Assembly (NCBI GenBank): GCA_028356125.1
Contig: JAOMTZ010000010.1
Coordinates: 1-63,115, forward strand
Source of the DNA: Candidatus Poseidoniaceae archaeon
Lineage (GTDB): Archaea; Thermoplasmatota; Poseidoniia; Poseidoniales; Poseidoniaceae
Reading direction: 5' to 3'
DNA: 63,115 nt
Shown here: positions 51,301-62,700 of the stretch, in pieces
Layout: the number at the start of each line of letters is the position of its first letter
Numbering within the stretch: the stretch's first letter is position 1
The notes under the pieces: model-generated
What the model was told of the DNA's origin: nothing
Seen by the model: only the letters and a program-made list of their open reading frames with translations
Database searches by the model: none
Program-made: the position numbers and the translations under genes

Positions 51301-52738
51301 TACTGGGCGTAATACAATGGCTACAATGGGTATTTGTCTATTTTTGTGGGCTTTATCTCCTGATTCGTGGGCCCCTGTTGATACGGGAATTCAACCAGAT
51401 GAGATCACCTTTGCAGTTCTGGGAATGGTACAAGTCTTTGCAGGTGTGATGGTTCTATCAGGACTTGCTCCGCGTGTAGCGTCTTGGTTAATGGCCCGAT
51501 CTATTTTCACCAAACGTTTTGGCCCAGTAGTCAAAGTGTCATTGGCGCACCCTTCGGCTTCCCCAATGAAGACTGCAGTGATTATGGGTATGTTTTCACT
51601 TACAGTGTTTAGCGTAATTGTTCTTGCAGGTTACTCCGTTCAATTCCAGGAGCATTCCGCAGGATATGTGGAAGACGCAAGTGGAGATTTTGAGGTCCTT
51701 CTTTCATCTTCGAGACAAGTTCCATTGGAGCTTTCTTCCAACCCCGATGAATGGGGCCTAAAGGAAACCTCGCCCTCAGATATTGATGCGGTTGGACGGG
51801 TAAATCGAGCAGTCGTTTGGGTCGATGATGGTGATGAAAAAATCGGCTATATTTTACGAGGTGTAGATTCAGGATTTACCGAACATGGGGGAATACCATT
51901 AGAGGACTGGGATCGCTCATTAGGGGGCACTCAAGATGAGGCGTGGGATTCTCTAAATTCGAATCCAAATGTGGTATTCGTAGATAGTTCATTTGCTCTA
52001 ATAGATCCCAACACGGGGGAGTCACTTGTGGGGATAACTATTCCAATTGGAAAATCGATTTCGCTAATTGATATAACCAACCCTGGGAATAGCAGAAATG
52101 TGACGGTCGGGGGCATACTTTCTGAGTCGAGCCAGTTGTTCTCTCAGGGCATATGGATGAATGGGGAAATCGTTGAGGAACAATATGGTGGAGTCGTCAC
52201 TAGAATCTATGTTTCTCATGATGCGGATTCAAACTCTGTAGAACTTGAAGAATCATTGTCTAACGACCTTGCATCAAAGGGAGTTTATTCTTCGGTTATC
52301 GAAGAGGAAATCTTGCTGATACTCGGACTAGTTTACGCGATTTTATCTATATTCCAAGCATACCTAGCTCTAGGACTAATTGTGGGAATTGCTGGAATCG
52401 GAGTTGTAACTTATCGGTCAGTTTCCGAAAGGTCTGGTGAAATTGGAATGCTAAGGGCCTTAGGTTTCCGTAAGAATATGGTAATGGGAGGAATGATACT
52501 TGAAGTTAGTTGGACTTCCCTCCTTGGTATGCTGAATGGAGCAGTTGTTGCAATGATGTTCCATCTAGCCCTTTACCGCACGTTCTGGGAAGACCAAGGC
52601 GTAGATCTGATACTACCCTGGGTTGAAGTATTGACAATTGTAATTGGTGGCTGGATATTGGTACTGATTGCAACTTGGATGCCAGTCTCTAAGGCGACTA
52701 AAGTCACTCCATCTCAGGCACTATCTTCGCTTGATTAA
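48383..52738 (+). CDS. Giant FtsX/MacB-type permease with an inserted propeller-like domain (1,451 aa)
   Basis: Partner of the ABC ATPase. Three N-terminal helices precede a QVKRRPRQAALMMAGLLIAS helix and a large external MacB-like domain. That domain contains about 300 residues of propeller-like repeats (residues about 380-690: ILITDEGDWYVSGGAV, LIAAFLPQGL and similar). A first FtsX core (about 750-900: GAFTIGAGILLVLTIVMMLA, RRSDEAIIRAIGLKRSDMRS) is followed by extra helices (about 905-1080). A second external domain and a C-terminal FtsX core (ERSGEIGMLRALGFRKNMVM) complete it. FtsX-family permeases are usually 400-800 aa. The insert suggests the transporter couples ATP hydrolysis to a surface ligand or protein. 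Substrate unknown. Confidence 0.88.
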   Translation: MLFETLAVIVLILPISASSAWGLRNDFFKKWYILILALGPIIDAWIIWYLLNWLELGFVATWGCTISAGLISCVFLQPLLSPRRLVVFRLSWQQVKRRPRQAALMMAGLLIASSIITSSLVVGDSLDATLSKEVESVYGDTDLLIYQKDRRTGFSYDMDLNLTTLFGQSLLASGLADQWSHGLDTTATLSRADGQAIPSAGWYAYSGWEGVAINQVASDELELVAGDLVEVSWYSYSDDAELIRTSENVTIGSVIEMEGRGAMSGTNSPAIFTSLELSQQLQSKSWKVNMLRVSMFEDLGASEHIPDVKLLFNQLIDYESAGFDINADGDAISISNGVGLGRLDSTFMESWNENSTMLLDGGTAMEVLQIPLKQIEQSAKIMTLPDDRVDEILITDEGDWYVSGGAVSFQIDRGGSSHGWEVPNGGLINDVTLLSDSLLVAHSDGLSEIPNDRDEDLIHHSEGEEVLIAAFLPQGLPDLPSTIFSMDYLNNSGEDWIAVKHLTGNEVHRYVGEEWVEFAISGEWLAFDEEVLIGTPNNWITSTGISSPLGLDAMKGGLLADNESLYKFNGQVNLLSNYDSICDKRVFAHDGEVLCSTAFGVMVDDGELSPRLPVTVDIGGFGIMPQLLLATDGALSPAKGDILISSRLSYLNSSENVLLNGLVPWAYGDQLPLTLEIEGNMSSIDAPGLEELESIIIGFVNLSDGEELAAASDGERSILVINGGNQTSVVIWLNNVSGVDSMNLKIVAAKEEALAAASEGAGALSAMFLVFGAFTIGAGILLVLTIVMMLADSRRSDEAIIRAIGLKRSDMRSLSLMEGMMTSSAASILGGVFGLFLAWLISLAFNSVFASAGVDGVSFSFSYDSMLIGASYGFLIAMVTLWLTAFWTSRLNIVQALRNLSPMRSRGIPWWLMLLLIVFIGGGMLSGLTILTIDSSSSLRFALWHIMASMMIIGLVPVFTYVLPHVMGWPIRNTGRNTMATMGICLFLWALSPDSWAPVDTGIQPDEITFAVLGMVQVFAGVMVLSGLAPRVASWLMARSIFTKRFGPVVKVSLAHPSASPMKTAVIMGMFSLTVFSVIVLAGYSVQFQEHSAGYVEDASGDFEVLLSSSRQVPLELSSNPDEWGLKETSPSDIDAVGRVNRAVVWVDDGDEKIGYILRGVDSGFTEHGGIPLEDWDRSLGGTQDEAWDSLNSNPNVVFVDSSFALIDPNTGESLVGITIPIGKSISLIDITNPGNSRNVTVGGILSESSQLFSQGIWMNGEIVEEQYGGVVTRIYVSHDADSNSVELEESLSNDLASKGVYSSVIEEEILLILGLVYAILSIFQAYLALGLIVGIAGIGVVTYRSVSERSGEIGMLRALGFRKNMVMGGMILEVSWTSLLGMLNGAVVAMMFHLALYRTFWEDQGVDLILPWVEVLTIVIGGWILVLIATWMPVSKATKVTPSQALSSLD

Positions 52739-52857
52739 TTATCTTAGTTAGTTATTATCTTAGTTGTGGGATAGAATACACAAACACATTGTACCATGTA
52801 GTGCTTATTTCAATTATTAATGTCACTTTTTCCAGCAAAAAAAGGACACTAAGAGCC

Positions 52858-52873
52858 ATATAAATATAAAAAC
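52858..52873 (+). promoter_or_regulatory. Candidate TATA box upstream of the 1,056-aa gene
   Basis: The segment ATATAAATATAAAAAC about 100 bases before the start codon is the best archaeal TATA match in the 236-bp gap after the permease gene. A purine-rich stretch (AAAAAAAGGACA) lies upstream in the BRE position. It predicts a transcript start near 52895 with an 80-base leader. Confidence 0.5.
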
Positions 52874-52974
52874 AAATCTCTATTTTGGCGATGCGTAATC
52901 GAATCGTCCTTGCCAACTCCTAAATACCCTATATGCCGTCGGGAGAGCAACCGACCCTTTTGGAGGAGATGACA

Positions 52975-55900
52975 ATGAGCAAGTTAACCCCCATGATTTT
53001 AGCAGTAATTATGCTAGCTAGCACATCGCTAGTTGCACTTGACCTAGCTGAACTGGAACCTAAACACACGAACGAAGCAGACGGCCGCACAGGTCCTGAC
53101 GCTGAAGTTGTAAGCATTCTGTCGCCTAGAGCGACAACGACCGACCAAATTACTGGCGAACAGTTACACACACTGAAAGCCGGCGAAGATGTAAACTTCG
53201 AGACATATGTACAGAACGCAGGAGATACTGCGATCGAAGAGATGGCGATTACCGTCACTGTATATTTGTCTGAGAGTGGCACGCGTGGCATGATTGCCAA
53301 AGATGCAGCAGGAAATGACCTATCCTGGACAAATGGCGATGTCGTCTGTGACGACTCATTCGTTTGCCCATGGTCTACACTAGCTGCTGGCGATGCGCTT
53401 GACTACGGCAAGTACACCATGACGTACCAAGGTTCAATTGTAACTTGGACGCCAATCACTGGTGACTATGTTGTTGTAGTTACAACATCTGCAGTAGGCG
53501 ACAGTGACGCCGGAAACGACTACTCTGAAAACTTAGTTTCTGTAGTAGACTGGACCGATATTATCGTTGACCTAGCCTGGGCCTCTGGAAAGGAAGTCGA
53601 AGGCGGAGATGGAGACAAACCGTTTGATCTAACAGTTGAGCTTGGCGGCTCTACAAGTTGGCAAGCACGCTCCATAACCCTTGAAATTAAGGTTGAAGGT
53701 ACACTCGATGCAGCAACAGGACCAGCAGGAGAAGACCTGCTTGGAACATCTCAGTTTGCTACATTTGGTAACTCAGGTATGGAAGAAACCTACCGTAATG
53801 GTGAGGATGATACTAACACTACCAATGATACTCGATACACACTTAACTTCACAGACTCAGCTGCATGGCAAGGAGTCCTATCACCAGATACGTCTGGTGG
53901 AAGCGGATCCTACAGTGTCGAAGTTAACCTAGTCAGTTACGTACTGTACGGGCAACTTGCAGACTGTATGAGAACCGTTGAAGAAGGTTCTGGAGAAAAC
54001 AGAACACAAAGAGATGTTATGGATTATTGTGAAGTTACACAATACCAAGATGATGAAGCTTCAACAAGCGAAGCAGAAATCACCGGTATGATTGCAACCT
54101 ACCACGATATTGGTATCATGAATTTGGTTGTAAACCAAGGATATGTCATGGATGAAAATGACATGCCATTGACTCAACCGACTATGCCTGGAATCATTGC
54201 AAGTCCTCTGAACCCAGCATGGTCCAGCGTACAAGCTACAGTTCGCCATCTAGGTACTTCTCTGGAAACTACCTATGATTGGAAGGTAACATTCGAAATC
54301 GAAAACACAGCTACCGGCGTAACAACTACTGAAGAAGCCGATGATTGTGCTTATGGAGTAGGAGATGTATACACACACATGAATTTGGGCGATGACCCTA
54401 TCAATCCAGGTACCGCTTTCGAAATGGGAGAGGCTTGTATCATGTTTAACTTCGAACCAGGAGTATACAACATCACAGCTACAGTTTCGATGATTAACAT
54501 CGAACAAGAAGATGATGGATCAGGGACCATGGTGGACAAGTATGCAGACATGTCTGCACGCAATGACGACTCTTCGATTTACGGAATTACTGCACTAAAC
54601 AACAGACCTGCAGTTTCTCTAACAGTTGAAGAAGAAGCGTTCTCAATTATTGTTGGCGAAGGGCAAGTTACACTTATTGCAGATGCATTCGATGCTGATG
54701 ATAACAGTGGAGCGACTCTGAACTATGTCTGGACTCACCCTGACATGGCAGTAGTCGATGGACTACCAATGCCTTCACAATGTAACGGAATAGGCCCACA
54801 GTTCTCAGTTTGTGTTCTAAACGCAATCTCTAGCGACTGGGCTGGAGTTAATACATACTCAGTTACAGTTTCTGATGCTTATGGATCGAGCGCAACTGAC
54901 TTCGAAAATGTATTCATCTGGAACCAAATAGTTGCTCAAGACAGCACCGATAACGGAATTGAAATGCTATACGACCTAACTTATGATGGGTACAACGCAT
55001 TCGAAGTAACTGTTGATGACAGCGCTGAAGGGCCTTATACTCAGGACCTAACTTCCTTTGGATATGCTGGTGAATATACTTCTGTAGCAGTTGTTGATTA
55101 CACACCATCTACAACCTACTTACCGGAAGATGTTGACTCACAGTCAATTACAATCAACTACGACCCTGCTCTTCTAGAACCAACAAGTGTGTTCTGGATT
55201 AGTAACGGAAACTGGGCTCAGCTTGCTTCTACAATCAATGCTGGAACAATCAGCATCGACATGGGTGTAGGAAACCAAGTTCTCCCTCAGGGAGAAATCG
55301 TCCTTATGGGCGGCGTTCTACAGATAATCGAAGAGCCTGAAGGTAACCCAACAGGATTGAATGTTATAGCTACCAAGGGTGGAGACATCACAGCTACTTG
55401 GTCGTATGATGGAAACACTGTACCTGACTTTGATTGGTTACAAATGGAAATTTGTGATTCTAACGATGTTTGTTCAACAACACAAGAGAACACCACTCTC
55501 GTCGGACATTCGATGAGCGGACAGACTGACACAACACACGGTGAAACATACACCTACACACTGTCAGTTTGTAACGTAGGTGGATGCCATCCTACTGTCG
55601 CAACCGAATCGGCAACCGCTGACAAGGAAGTTGACGGCGATGCAACTGCTACTGCAATGACAGTCTCAAACAAGGCTGACTCCAATGCATGGACAGTATC
55701 TTGGACTGCGTCTGGAGACACATCTGACGTAACTGGATGGATGGTCTGCTACACTGACTATTCTTGGACCTCAAGCGGTGATATGCCATCAACATGTGCT
55801 GATGCTGAAGATTCAACGTCTGTCGACATTAACCATCCAGGTGGTATTGGATCAAAGACGTACTACTTCACAGCAGTACCATATGACGACAAGGATAACA

Positions 55901-56145
55901 TGGATAACGCATTACCTGAAACTGATATCCTTCTTGTGAATGAGGACAACCAAGAAGATCCTTGTGAAGTAGACCCAGACGGTGCAGATTGTACAGTTGG
56001 AAGCACAGATGATGATGCTGAAGGTAGCATCCCTGCAGGAGCATGGGGCGCAATCATCGGACTTGTTGTTGTAGCATTCGTTGTCGGAGCATTCATCCTC
56101 TCCCGTGGTGGAGATGATGATGATGGCAAGGACTGGGATTACTGA
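52975..56145 (+). CDS. Secreted, C-terminally anchored surface protein with Ig-like and FN3-like domains (1,056 aa)
   Basis: ATG 52975 is preceded by GGAGGAGATGACA, a strong Shine-Dalgarno; a longer frame from ATG 52933 lacks one. Signal peptide PMILAVIMLASTSLVAL. The ectodomain has CARDB-like units (FETYVQNAGDTAIEEMAI), a PKD-like region (VTLIADAFDADDNSGATLNY) and FN3-like strands near residues 870-990 (TYTYTLSVCNVGGC, AWTVSWTASGDTSDVTGWMV). One membrane helix (IIGLVVVAFVVGAFILS) and a short acidic tail (DDDDGKDWDY) end it. Low-complexity acidic composition fits a surface coat or secreted-lattice protein. It may be highly expressed, judging from its own TATA box and strong terminator. Function not known. 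Confidence 0.87.
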   Translation: MSKLTPMILAVIMLASTSLVALDLAELEPKHTNEADGRTGPDAEVVSILSPRATTTDQITGEQLHTLKAGEDVNFETYVQNAGDTAIEEMAITVTVYLSESGTRGMIAKDAAGNDLSWTNGDVVCDDSFVCPWSTLAAGDALDYGKYTMTYQGSIVTWTPITGDYVVVVTTSAVGDSDAGNDYSENLVSVVDWTDIIVDLAWASGKEVEGGDGDKPFDLTVELGGSTSWQARSITLEIKVEGTLDAATGPAGEDLLGTSQFATFGNSGMEETYRNGEDDTNTTNDTRYTLNFTDSAAWQGVLSPDTSGGSGSYSVEVNLVSYVLYGQLADCMRTVEEGSGENRTQRDVMDYCEVTQYQDDEASTSEAEITGMIATYHDIGIMNLVVNQGYVMDENDMPLTQPTMPGIIASPLNPAWSSVQATVRHLGTSLETTYDWKVTFEIENTATGVTTTEEADDCAYGVGDVYTHMNLGDDPINPGTAFEMGEACIMFNFEPGVYNITATVSMINIEQEDDGSGTMVDKYADMSARNDDSSIYGITALNNRPAVSLTVEEEAFSIIVGEGQVTLIADAFDADDNSGATLNYVWTHPDMAVVDGLPMPSQCNGIGPQFSVCVLNAISSDWAGVNTYSVTVSDAYGSSATDFENVFIWNQIVAQDSTDNGIEMLYDLTYDGYNAFEVTVDDSAEGPYTQDLTSFGYAGEYTSVAVVDYTPSTTYLPEDVDSQSITINYDPALLEPTSVFWISNGNWAQLASTINAGTISIDMGVGNQVLPQGEIVLMGGVLQIIEEPEGNPTGLNVIATKGGDITATWSYDGNTVPDFDWLQMEICDSNDVCSTTQENTTLVGHSMSGQTDTTHGETYTYTLSVCNVGGCHPTVATESATADKEVDGDATATAMTVSNKADSNAWTVSWTASGDTSDVTGWMVCYTDYSWTSSGDMPSTCADAEDSTSVDINHPGGIGSKTYYFTAVPYDDKDNMDNALPETDILLVNEDNQEDPCEVDPDGADCTVGSTDDDAEGSIPAGAWGAIIGLVVVAFVVGAFILSRGGDDDDGKDWDY

Positions 56146-56192
56146 TCTCATAACTTGACTGACAACAAATAACGGTGCTTGACACCGAGGCT

Positions 56193-56238
56193 GCCATGAG
56201 GGGCGATTCGTCGCCCCTCATGGCTCCCCCCTTTTTCT
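56193..56238 (+). terminator. Strong intrinsic-type terminator with UUCG tetraloop
   Basis: GCCATGAGGGGCGA (56193-56206) and its perfect complement (56211-56224) form a 14-bp stem closed by TTCG, followed by CCCCCCTTTTTCTTC. It starts 47 bases after the stop of the 1,056-aa gene. A smaller hairpin (CGGTG/CACCG, 56173-56187) lies just before it. This is among the clearest terminators in the window. Confidence 0.85.
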
Positions 56239-56726
56239 TCTCTTATTCTACTAACATCTAATCTGTAACTTCTCAGATTTGGATAGGAATAGAATGTAAT
56301 AATCTCTTCCAAATGTTTCAATTTTAGATGTAAGTATCTGGCTGGAATTTCTGGTAGTTTCACAAATACACTGCTTTTCACATTTAGCAGAATCTGAAAA
56401 GATATTTTTTTGTTATTATTTGAATCGAAAGAATCGCATAATAACATTTCAAACAAATATATTATTTAAATTTCAATCAGATCATATATTCTATTAATGC
56501 TTAGCGGTGACTATTTTACAGTAAAGAGAAATCTTTGTAAAGAGCTATCTTTAGTGGGTTTATGACCCGTTGTAATAAATTGCATTAAACGAGCCGGGTC
56601 GTGGGAAATTTAACTCTTAATCTTGGCATCTTACGCCGCTCTGTAAAAGCGCATGTACCCCAATGCTCATAAGGGATACAATGCGTGAGGATTACTGCAT
56701 ACAGTCCGTAAGGAGATGATGACGTG
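56239..56726. other. Noncoding AT-rich gap between two giant genes
   Basis: A gap of about 490 bases without a supportable gene. The only minus-strand frame there runs through the terminator and has no family resemblance. It contains a possible 6-bp hairpin (AATCTG/CAGATT, 56260-56279), a GACCCG/CGGGTC pair (56564-56569 and 56595-56600) and an AAATTTAA TATA-like element at about 56606-56613. The last 20 bases include AAGGAGATGATGA before the next gene. A leader RNA or a small RNA is possible but not shown. Confidence 0.5.
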
Positions 56727-59700
56727 ATGTTGGGAAACAAAAACACGAATAAAAAGACCGTAATGAGCGGCGTAGGGATTGCCCTATTGCTTTGCGCTTT
56801 GATGGTTGGCATGACTATGACCAATCTAGTGCAAACAGACGCCCCTCAGGTAGAATCTGAACTCGCAGTAGCGAGCGAAGAAAGCGATGATTATTTCGCT
56901 CTACCAGAAGTCTATGAGCCTGCACAATATGAATACGATGAAACCTCGGAACTCGAGGGAATGAGGTCGATGAATCAGAAAGCATACCGTTTAGATAACG
57001 GGGACACTACTCTGATCACAGCTTCAGAGCCACTGCACTACATGAGTAGCATTGGTTCCTGGGAGCAAATTGACCTTAACATCATGGCAACCGCTAATGG
57101 TTGGGAAGTAAACGAGAACTTGTACGAGGTCTCCTTCGCTCCTGAATTCCAGAACGGTGTGTCAGTGATTGTCAACCCTAATGTTGATCCAATCATTACT
57201 GGGATAAACCCTGGTGTCGTGACTTTGGATGAGTCTGGTACAATGCCTATGGCATACATGACTACTCCATCAATCGACGCAACCTCTGTTGGTGGTAACG
57301 TAATCCGTTACCCAATAGCAGAAGGTTTCGATTTGGATTACACCGTTGAGTCGACTCAACTTAAGCAGAACCTGGTAATCAGAGAACGCCCAGTACTCGA
57401 TGAGAGTGTTGCGTACTTTGGTGTGTCAGAACAAATGCGCCTCCCTGTAGGATACGGATTATTCCTCGGAGACGACCTTCTGCGCGAAGAAGTCACTCAG
57501 ACTCAGGAAGAACTTACAATCAGAAACTTGGAAACAGGGGATGTTCTTGCAACAATCCCTGAACCAGTAGTTACCGAAGTAGACAGCCTAAACGCTCCAT
57601 ACACCGGAACCTACTTTATTCAAGTATACGGGGAAATAGTTGTTCTAACAACAACCGTAGATGCTGATTGGTTGATGGATGAAGAGCGCCAGTTCCCATT
57701 GGCAATCGATCCTTCGATTAGAGTCATGAGAGCCACTGGAGGAGATTGTTACGTTTACACAGGTCGCTGTGTCACATCGACATACGGTGACCTTCAAAGG
57801 AACTCCAACCGTATCTACTACTTACCGTGGAACAAATTAACATTCACCAGTGCAAACGCACTGCCAACAGGTGCAACTGTTGAGAAGATAGAGTGGAAGC
57901 AGTATTACAGCTATGGCTACAATTACGCTCCTAGCGGAAGTAACATGAAGATCGTAGTTATGGAGAAATGTGGTCAGCAATCACTTTACCAGTACTTAGT
58001 TGCTTCAAAGAGTTGTAACGGTGCAATGACTAACATCGCAACCGGAAGCACATATTCTGCTCAGAACTTAAAGATGATAAGTTCAGCAGTGAACTCTGCA
58101 ACAGCAGCAACACATTCGTTCGGTACCGGTGTGAAAACAGCATCCCTTTGTAGCACAGCGACAGCATGTGCTGCAACTACTGGAAGCCACAACTATGTCA
58201 TAAGTGCATTATCGAATGGTGGAACTATTGGTATGAGCTCAAACGCTCCATACTCAGCCACAGTTTACTACTACACCTACAACTCCGGAACTAGAAACGC
58301 ATACATGCAGATAACTTACTCGGGTGGCTCAGACACTACTCCTCCTGTTGACGGATTCGTTCCATATACTGGAATCACATCTTACAAGTCTGGAGAAAGA
58401 ACATTCTTCACCAACCTGCAGGATAACAGTGGTATCGATACAACTTCAACTGGTGCACCTCACTTGCACTACTCGATTAACAACGCTTCATACACTGCAG
58501 TTAAGGCCACATCAATCGGTACTTGTGGTTCAAGTTCAACCGATTGTGATTTCCGTGCAACAACTGGATCCATTTCAACTGGTGACTATGTCAGATACTT
58601 CTGGGCATATCAGGACGGCGCTTCAACACCCAACTTGGGGACAAGTCCATCTGGTGGTAGCGGTAGCCCTAATTCTGCTAACGCTCCAACCAATCCATAC
58701 TGGTTCATTGTAGCCGATGTAGATAATGCAGGTACAGATCGCAAGTTTACAGTAACAACAACCGATGTACGTGCTTATTCAACTTCAAGCACTGCAAAGA
58801 CATTCGATCGTCAGATGACCTATTATGACAATTCTGACGAATATGTCTTCGAGTTCGATACTTCAGATTGTGGTACAGGAAGCAACTCTTGTTTCTACAC
58901 CTCTAGTTACTACTACTGGGCACAGTGGGAAATGCAGTGGACTACTAGCCCACCATCTGGCTACAACGGATTTGGCGGAACAGTATCTGGAAGCATGAAG
59001 ATGCACAGTCAAGATGCAGGCGGTTATCTAACAATTAGTGCAGATGATGGTCCTGGTATGAACTTGATTTACCTATACGACAGTTCTTCAAACAAGTGGG
59101 CAATGGTCGGTCTAGGCACAGATACTGGAATCGAGCAACAAATGTCCTCTGGAACAACAGCGGCAAAGCGTTCAACCTATGGTAACACAGCTGGCCACCT
59201 AGTGGACATACCTGCTGATATCAGTGGTTCATTCGGTAAGTTCGACTGGGGCGGCGTATACAGCAGTTCCAAGGCTAACTGGATGTGCGCAGGAACAAAC
59301 GGATTCTACTATTTCTTCCGTTCCACAAGCAGCAACCCATCTTGTAACACTGGATACTACTACGTTTACAGCACATACTACCGCTACTCTGGTTTCGCTC
59401 TAGGAACCGGATCTGGTGGTGTAATGGCTGGCAGTGGTAGCATTATCTACAAGTCTGCAAAGGTTGCACCTGAGCCAGATACAACTGCACCAGAAATTGA
59501 CCACAATGAAATGAGAGACTCTCACTCGAGAGATCGAACATTCACCTTTACAATCTCAGATGGCGGAGAACCTCCGTCTGGATTAAAGACATCAGTTTCT
59601 GATGGGCCAATGATGTGGTACAGAATCACAGACGCTGACGGTACAGTCAATGGATGGAATAGCAAGGTGCTTTCACCATCCAGTACTCGAACTGTATGTG

Positions 59701-62700
59701 AAACATCATCTTGTGACTGGTCTACTTCTCTAGAAGACCTAGAGCGTGGTTCAGAACTTGAATACTTTGTAACTGCTACAGATAAGAGCATTGCATCTAC
59801 TGGTGTTAACACTAACAACACTTCTAGCGCAGGATGGTCCTTCGAAGTTGGAGACCCGAACAAGGTCTTCGTCGTAGAATGGCACGATGTAGGTTACACA
59901 AACACTTACACATGTACCTACCAGGTACTCATGTATGACGTAACAAACGAGATTGAGTTCCAGTATGACACAGGCTGTAAGGCTACATATGATTACGCAA
60001 CTGTCGGATACCAAGACATGACACGTAACAATGGAGCGACTCTACGTTCAGATGCAGGATACCTCAACGGAGCTAACCCGCATTCAGTCAACTACCGTAT
60101 TGGTACAGACAGTGGCGGCCACTCTTCAGAGACATTCGATCTTGGAATGACTGAATTGCCATCGTACGATACACAAATTACTGGTGCTAACAATGGTCGT
60201 CCTTACGGATACTATTGTTACTCTGCGTACTACTGGAATACGTACAAGCCTGCTTGTAACGCTAATATCGACATGCCTGATGGTTTCACTTTCGAATACT
60301 TCGGAACTGAATACAACGGTTCAGATTCTAAGAACCGTGTACACATCAGTCGTTTCGGTAACATGTACTTCAAGGCAGACGGATCTACAGCTCTAGAGCG
60401 TTCTCTATACGCTACTAGCAACATGCCAGATCTACCTAACAAGGGTACATATGCAATGCCAGGAACAATTGCTCCATGGTGGGGTTACTACTCTGCATAC
60501 TATTGCTATGATAACACAGCACTAGACTGTTCAGTCCGCACACGATTGATACCATTCGAAGGAAAGGGTACTGATGTAAGTGCAGACATTACTCAACCAA
60601 CAACTTGGTCTCTAATCGATTCACCGGTTAGAATTAATCCAAGTTCTGCAAGTGGATACTTGAGCATCGGTGACGATCTAACAATCGAACCAGGTGTAGT
60701 AATTCAAGTAGCTCCTGGAAAGGGACTGTCTTTCGATGGTGCCTGTAGCACTTTCGATGCACAAGGCAATGCAACAGATCCTATCTTGTTCGAAAGTACA
60801 CCTGGGACAAGCTCTGCAATCACATGGAAGGGTCTAGCGTTTACTGGTGCATGTAGTACTGGTACAGATGACCGCCACACACTATCTTACGTGGACTTCT
60901 CTAACACAAGCGATGCAGCGATTGCAGCAGGTAGCCGTCATGGTTCCTCTCCAGTCAGCAACGCAAACGTTGGAAACTTCACAATGGATCACGTGACCTT
61001 CACAAACGTCGGTACTGCATTCGAGCATGGCTCCGGAATTGGAACAGTTGTCTCGATGTCAGACTTCGAAGTAAATGATGCAAGAGATGCTTGTTTCGAC
61101 TTCGCAGAAGATTCTGAAGTAACTCTACGTGATGGAAAGATGGAAGATTGTAACTCTGGCGGTAATTCTGCTGGAGGAGCAATCGTGAATGTACCTGGAA
61201 GTACTAGCGGTTCTCTAAATCTAGAGAATGTCGAGATCGTTGATTCACTTGTTAACCTAATCAATGTCGATTTCGAGTCTGTCTGGATTAGCAACGTTAC
61301 AGCAACATCTGCGTCTTCGCAAATCGGAACTGTACTAACTTCTGCCGGCGATGGAGCGGACTCTAGTTTCTATGTATTCAACATGACAGCTACTGGATAT
61401 GCAACATCTGCAATACACGCATTGAAGACTCTAAGTATGGAAGACGTGGACTGGGGAACTGCAACGGTTTCAATCGCTCCTGGCGGAACATCTTCGACCT
61501 CTGCGGGTCCATCTGGAAGCAGCGCTTCCATTGATGACCTGACAGCAGGAGATGTAACCATGACTCGAATAGCACCAACGTTAGATGATCTAACAATCGG
61601 TGCATTGACAATCATGGGTAATTCACCAAGTAGTGATGGAATTATGGGCGCAAACTGGGACACTGATGGAATATCAGTATCAGGATGTGGCTATTATGTC
61701 CAAGCAGAAACAGTTAGCACAGATTCAATATCTGGATCTTGTTCAAACTCTGCATCACCTAACAATATAGTATTAGGCGATGTTGATGCAACATACACCG
61801 GAACACTGAACGCAATTTACGCACGTAACTCTGCAGTAACTGTCGGGGAAGGAAGCATTTCAATGCCTACAACTTTCGACAAGATGTCAAAGGCTTCCAC
61901 TAATGGACGCATCGTACTAATCGATGTCGACCAAGATGGAACAGACTGTGATTCTGCTACAGACTGTGATGTATCTTCAAGTTCTTCAGGTGCTATCTAC
62001 TTCGGTGGTCTTGCAACTGTAAAGGCTTACAAGGCACTCGGTGGCGGCGCAAAAGAGTACAAGGAAGGTCACACTGTTCAAGCAACAGTAGTTGACGCAG
62101 GTTCTGCGCTATTCACTATCGGAACACACAAGACTGATTCTAACGGTGAAGCGAGTGTTTGGGTTCTTACAGAAAATGATGCTGGAGACACATACACAAA
62201 CCACAACCTTGTAGCATACGGTGCTGCAGGTCAGAATGAGACTCTGGTGACAGATTCTTGGTACCCTGGAAGCTTCGGTGTAGGAGATTCAATCGAATTG
62301 CGTCTCGAACTTGCTCCGGTTTCCTTGAACGGAACCAACATGGATTGTGACTACTTGCGAAACAACAACACAGAAGCAGCATTAGGATATGATGGTACAA
62401 TTTCATCTGGAGGAACAAACACCTTCATTTGGGAAGGTAAAGTCACAATGATTGGAGATCTTAACATCGATGATTGTAATATCATAATGAAGACTGTATT
62501 CCGTGTAGCATCTGATGCAACTATCAGTCCAAAGTTGACAATCTCTTCAGGCGGTTCTCTTCTATTGAGTACCACGTCGACCAGTGTCGGTACACTGAAG
62601 GCTTCAACCAGCAGTTATCCTCTAGATTTGGATATTGCAGGCGGAATTCTAGCGCTAGACGGCGGCCGCATCATGGATGTTTCCGGCGGAATAAACCTAG

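Noticed and set aside
52739-52765. Tandem TTATCTTAGTT at a 16-bp period after the permease stop
   Set aside because: Only two short AT-rich copies; chance cannot be excluded and no function is suggested.
56148-56456. Minus-strand 102-codon frame after the 1,056-aa gene
   Set aside because: It includes both arms of the perfect terminator hairpin and shows no recognisable domain.
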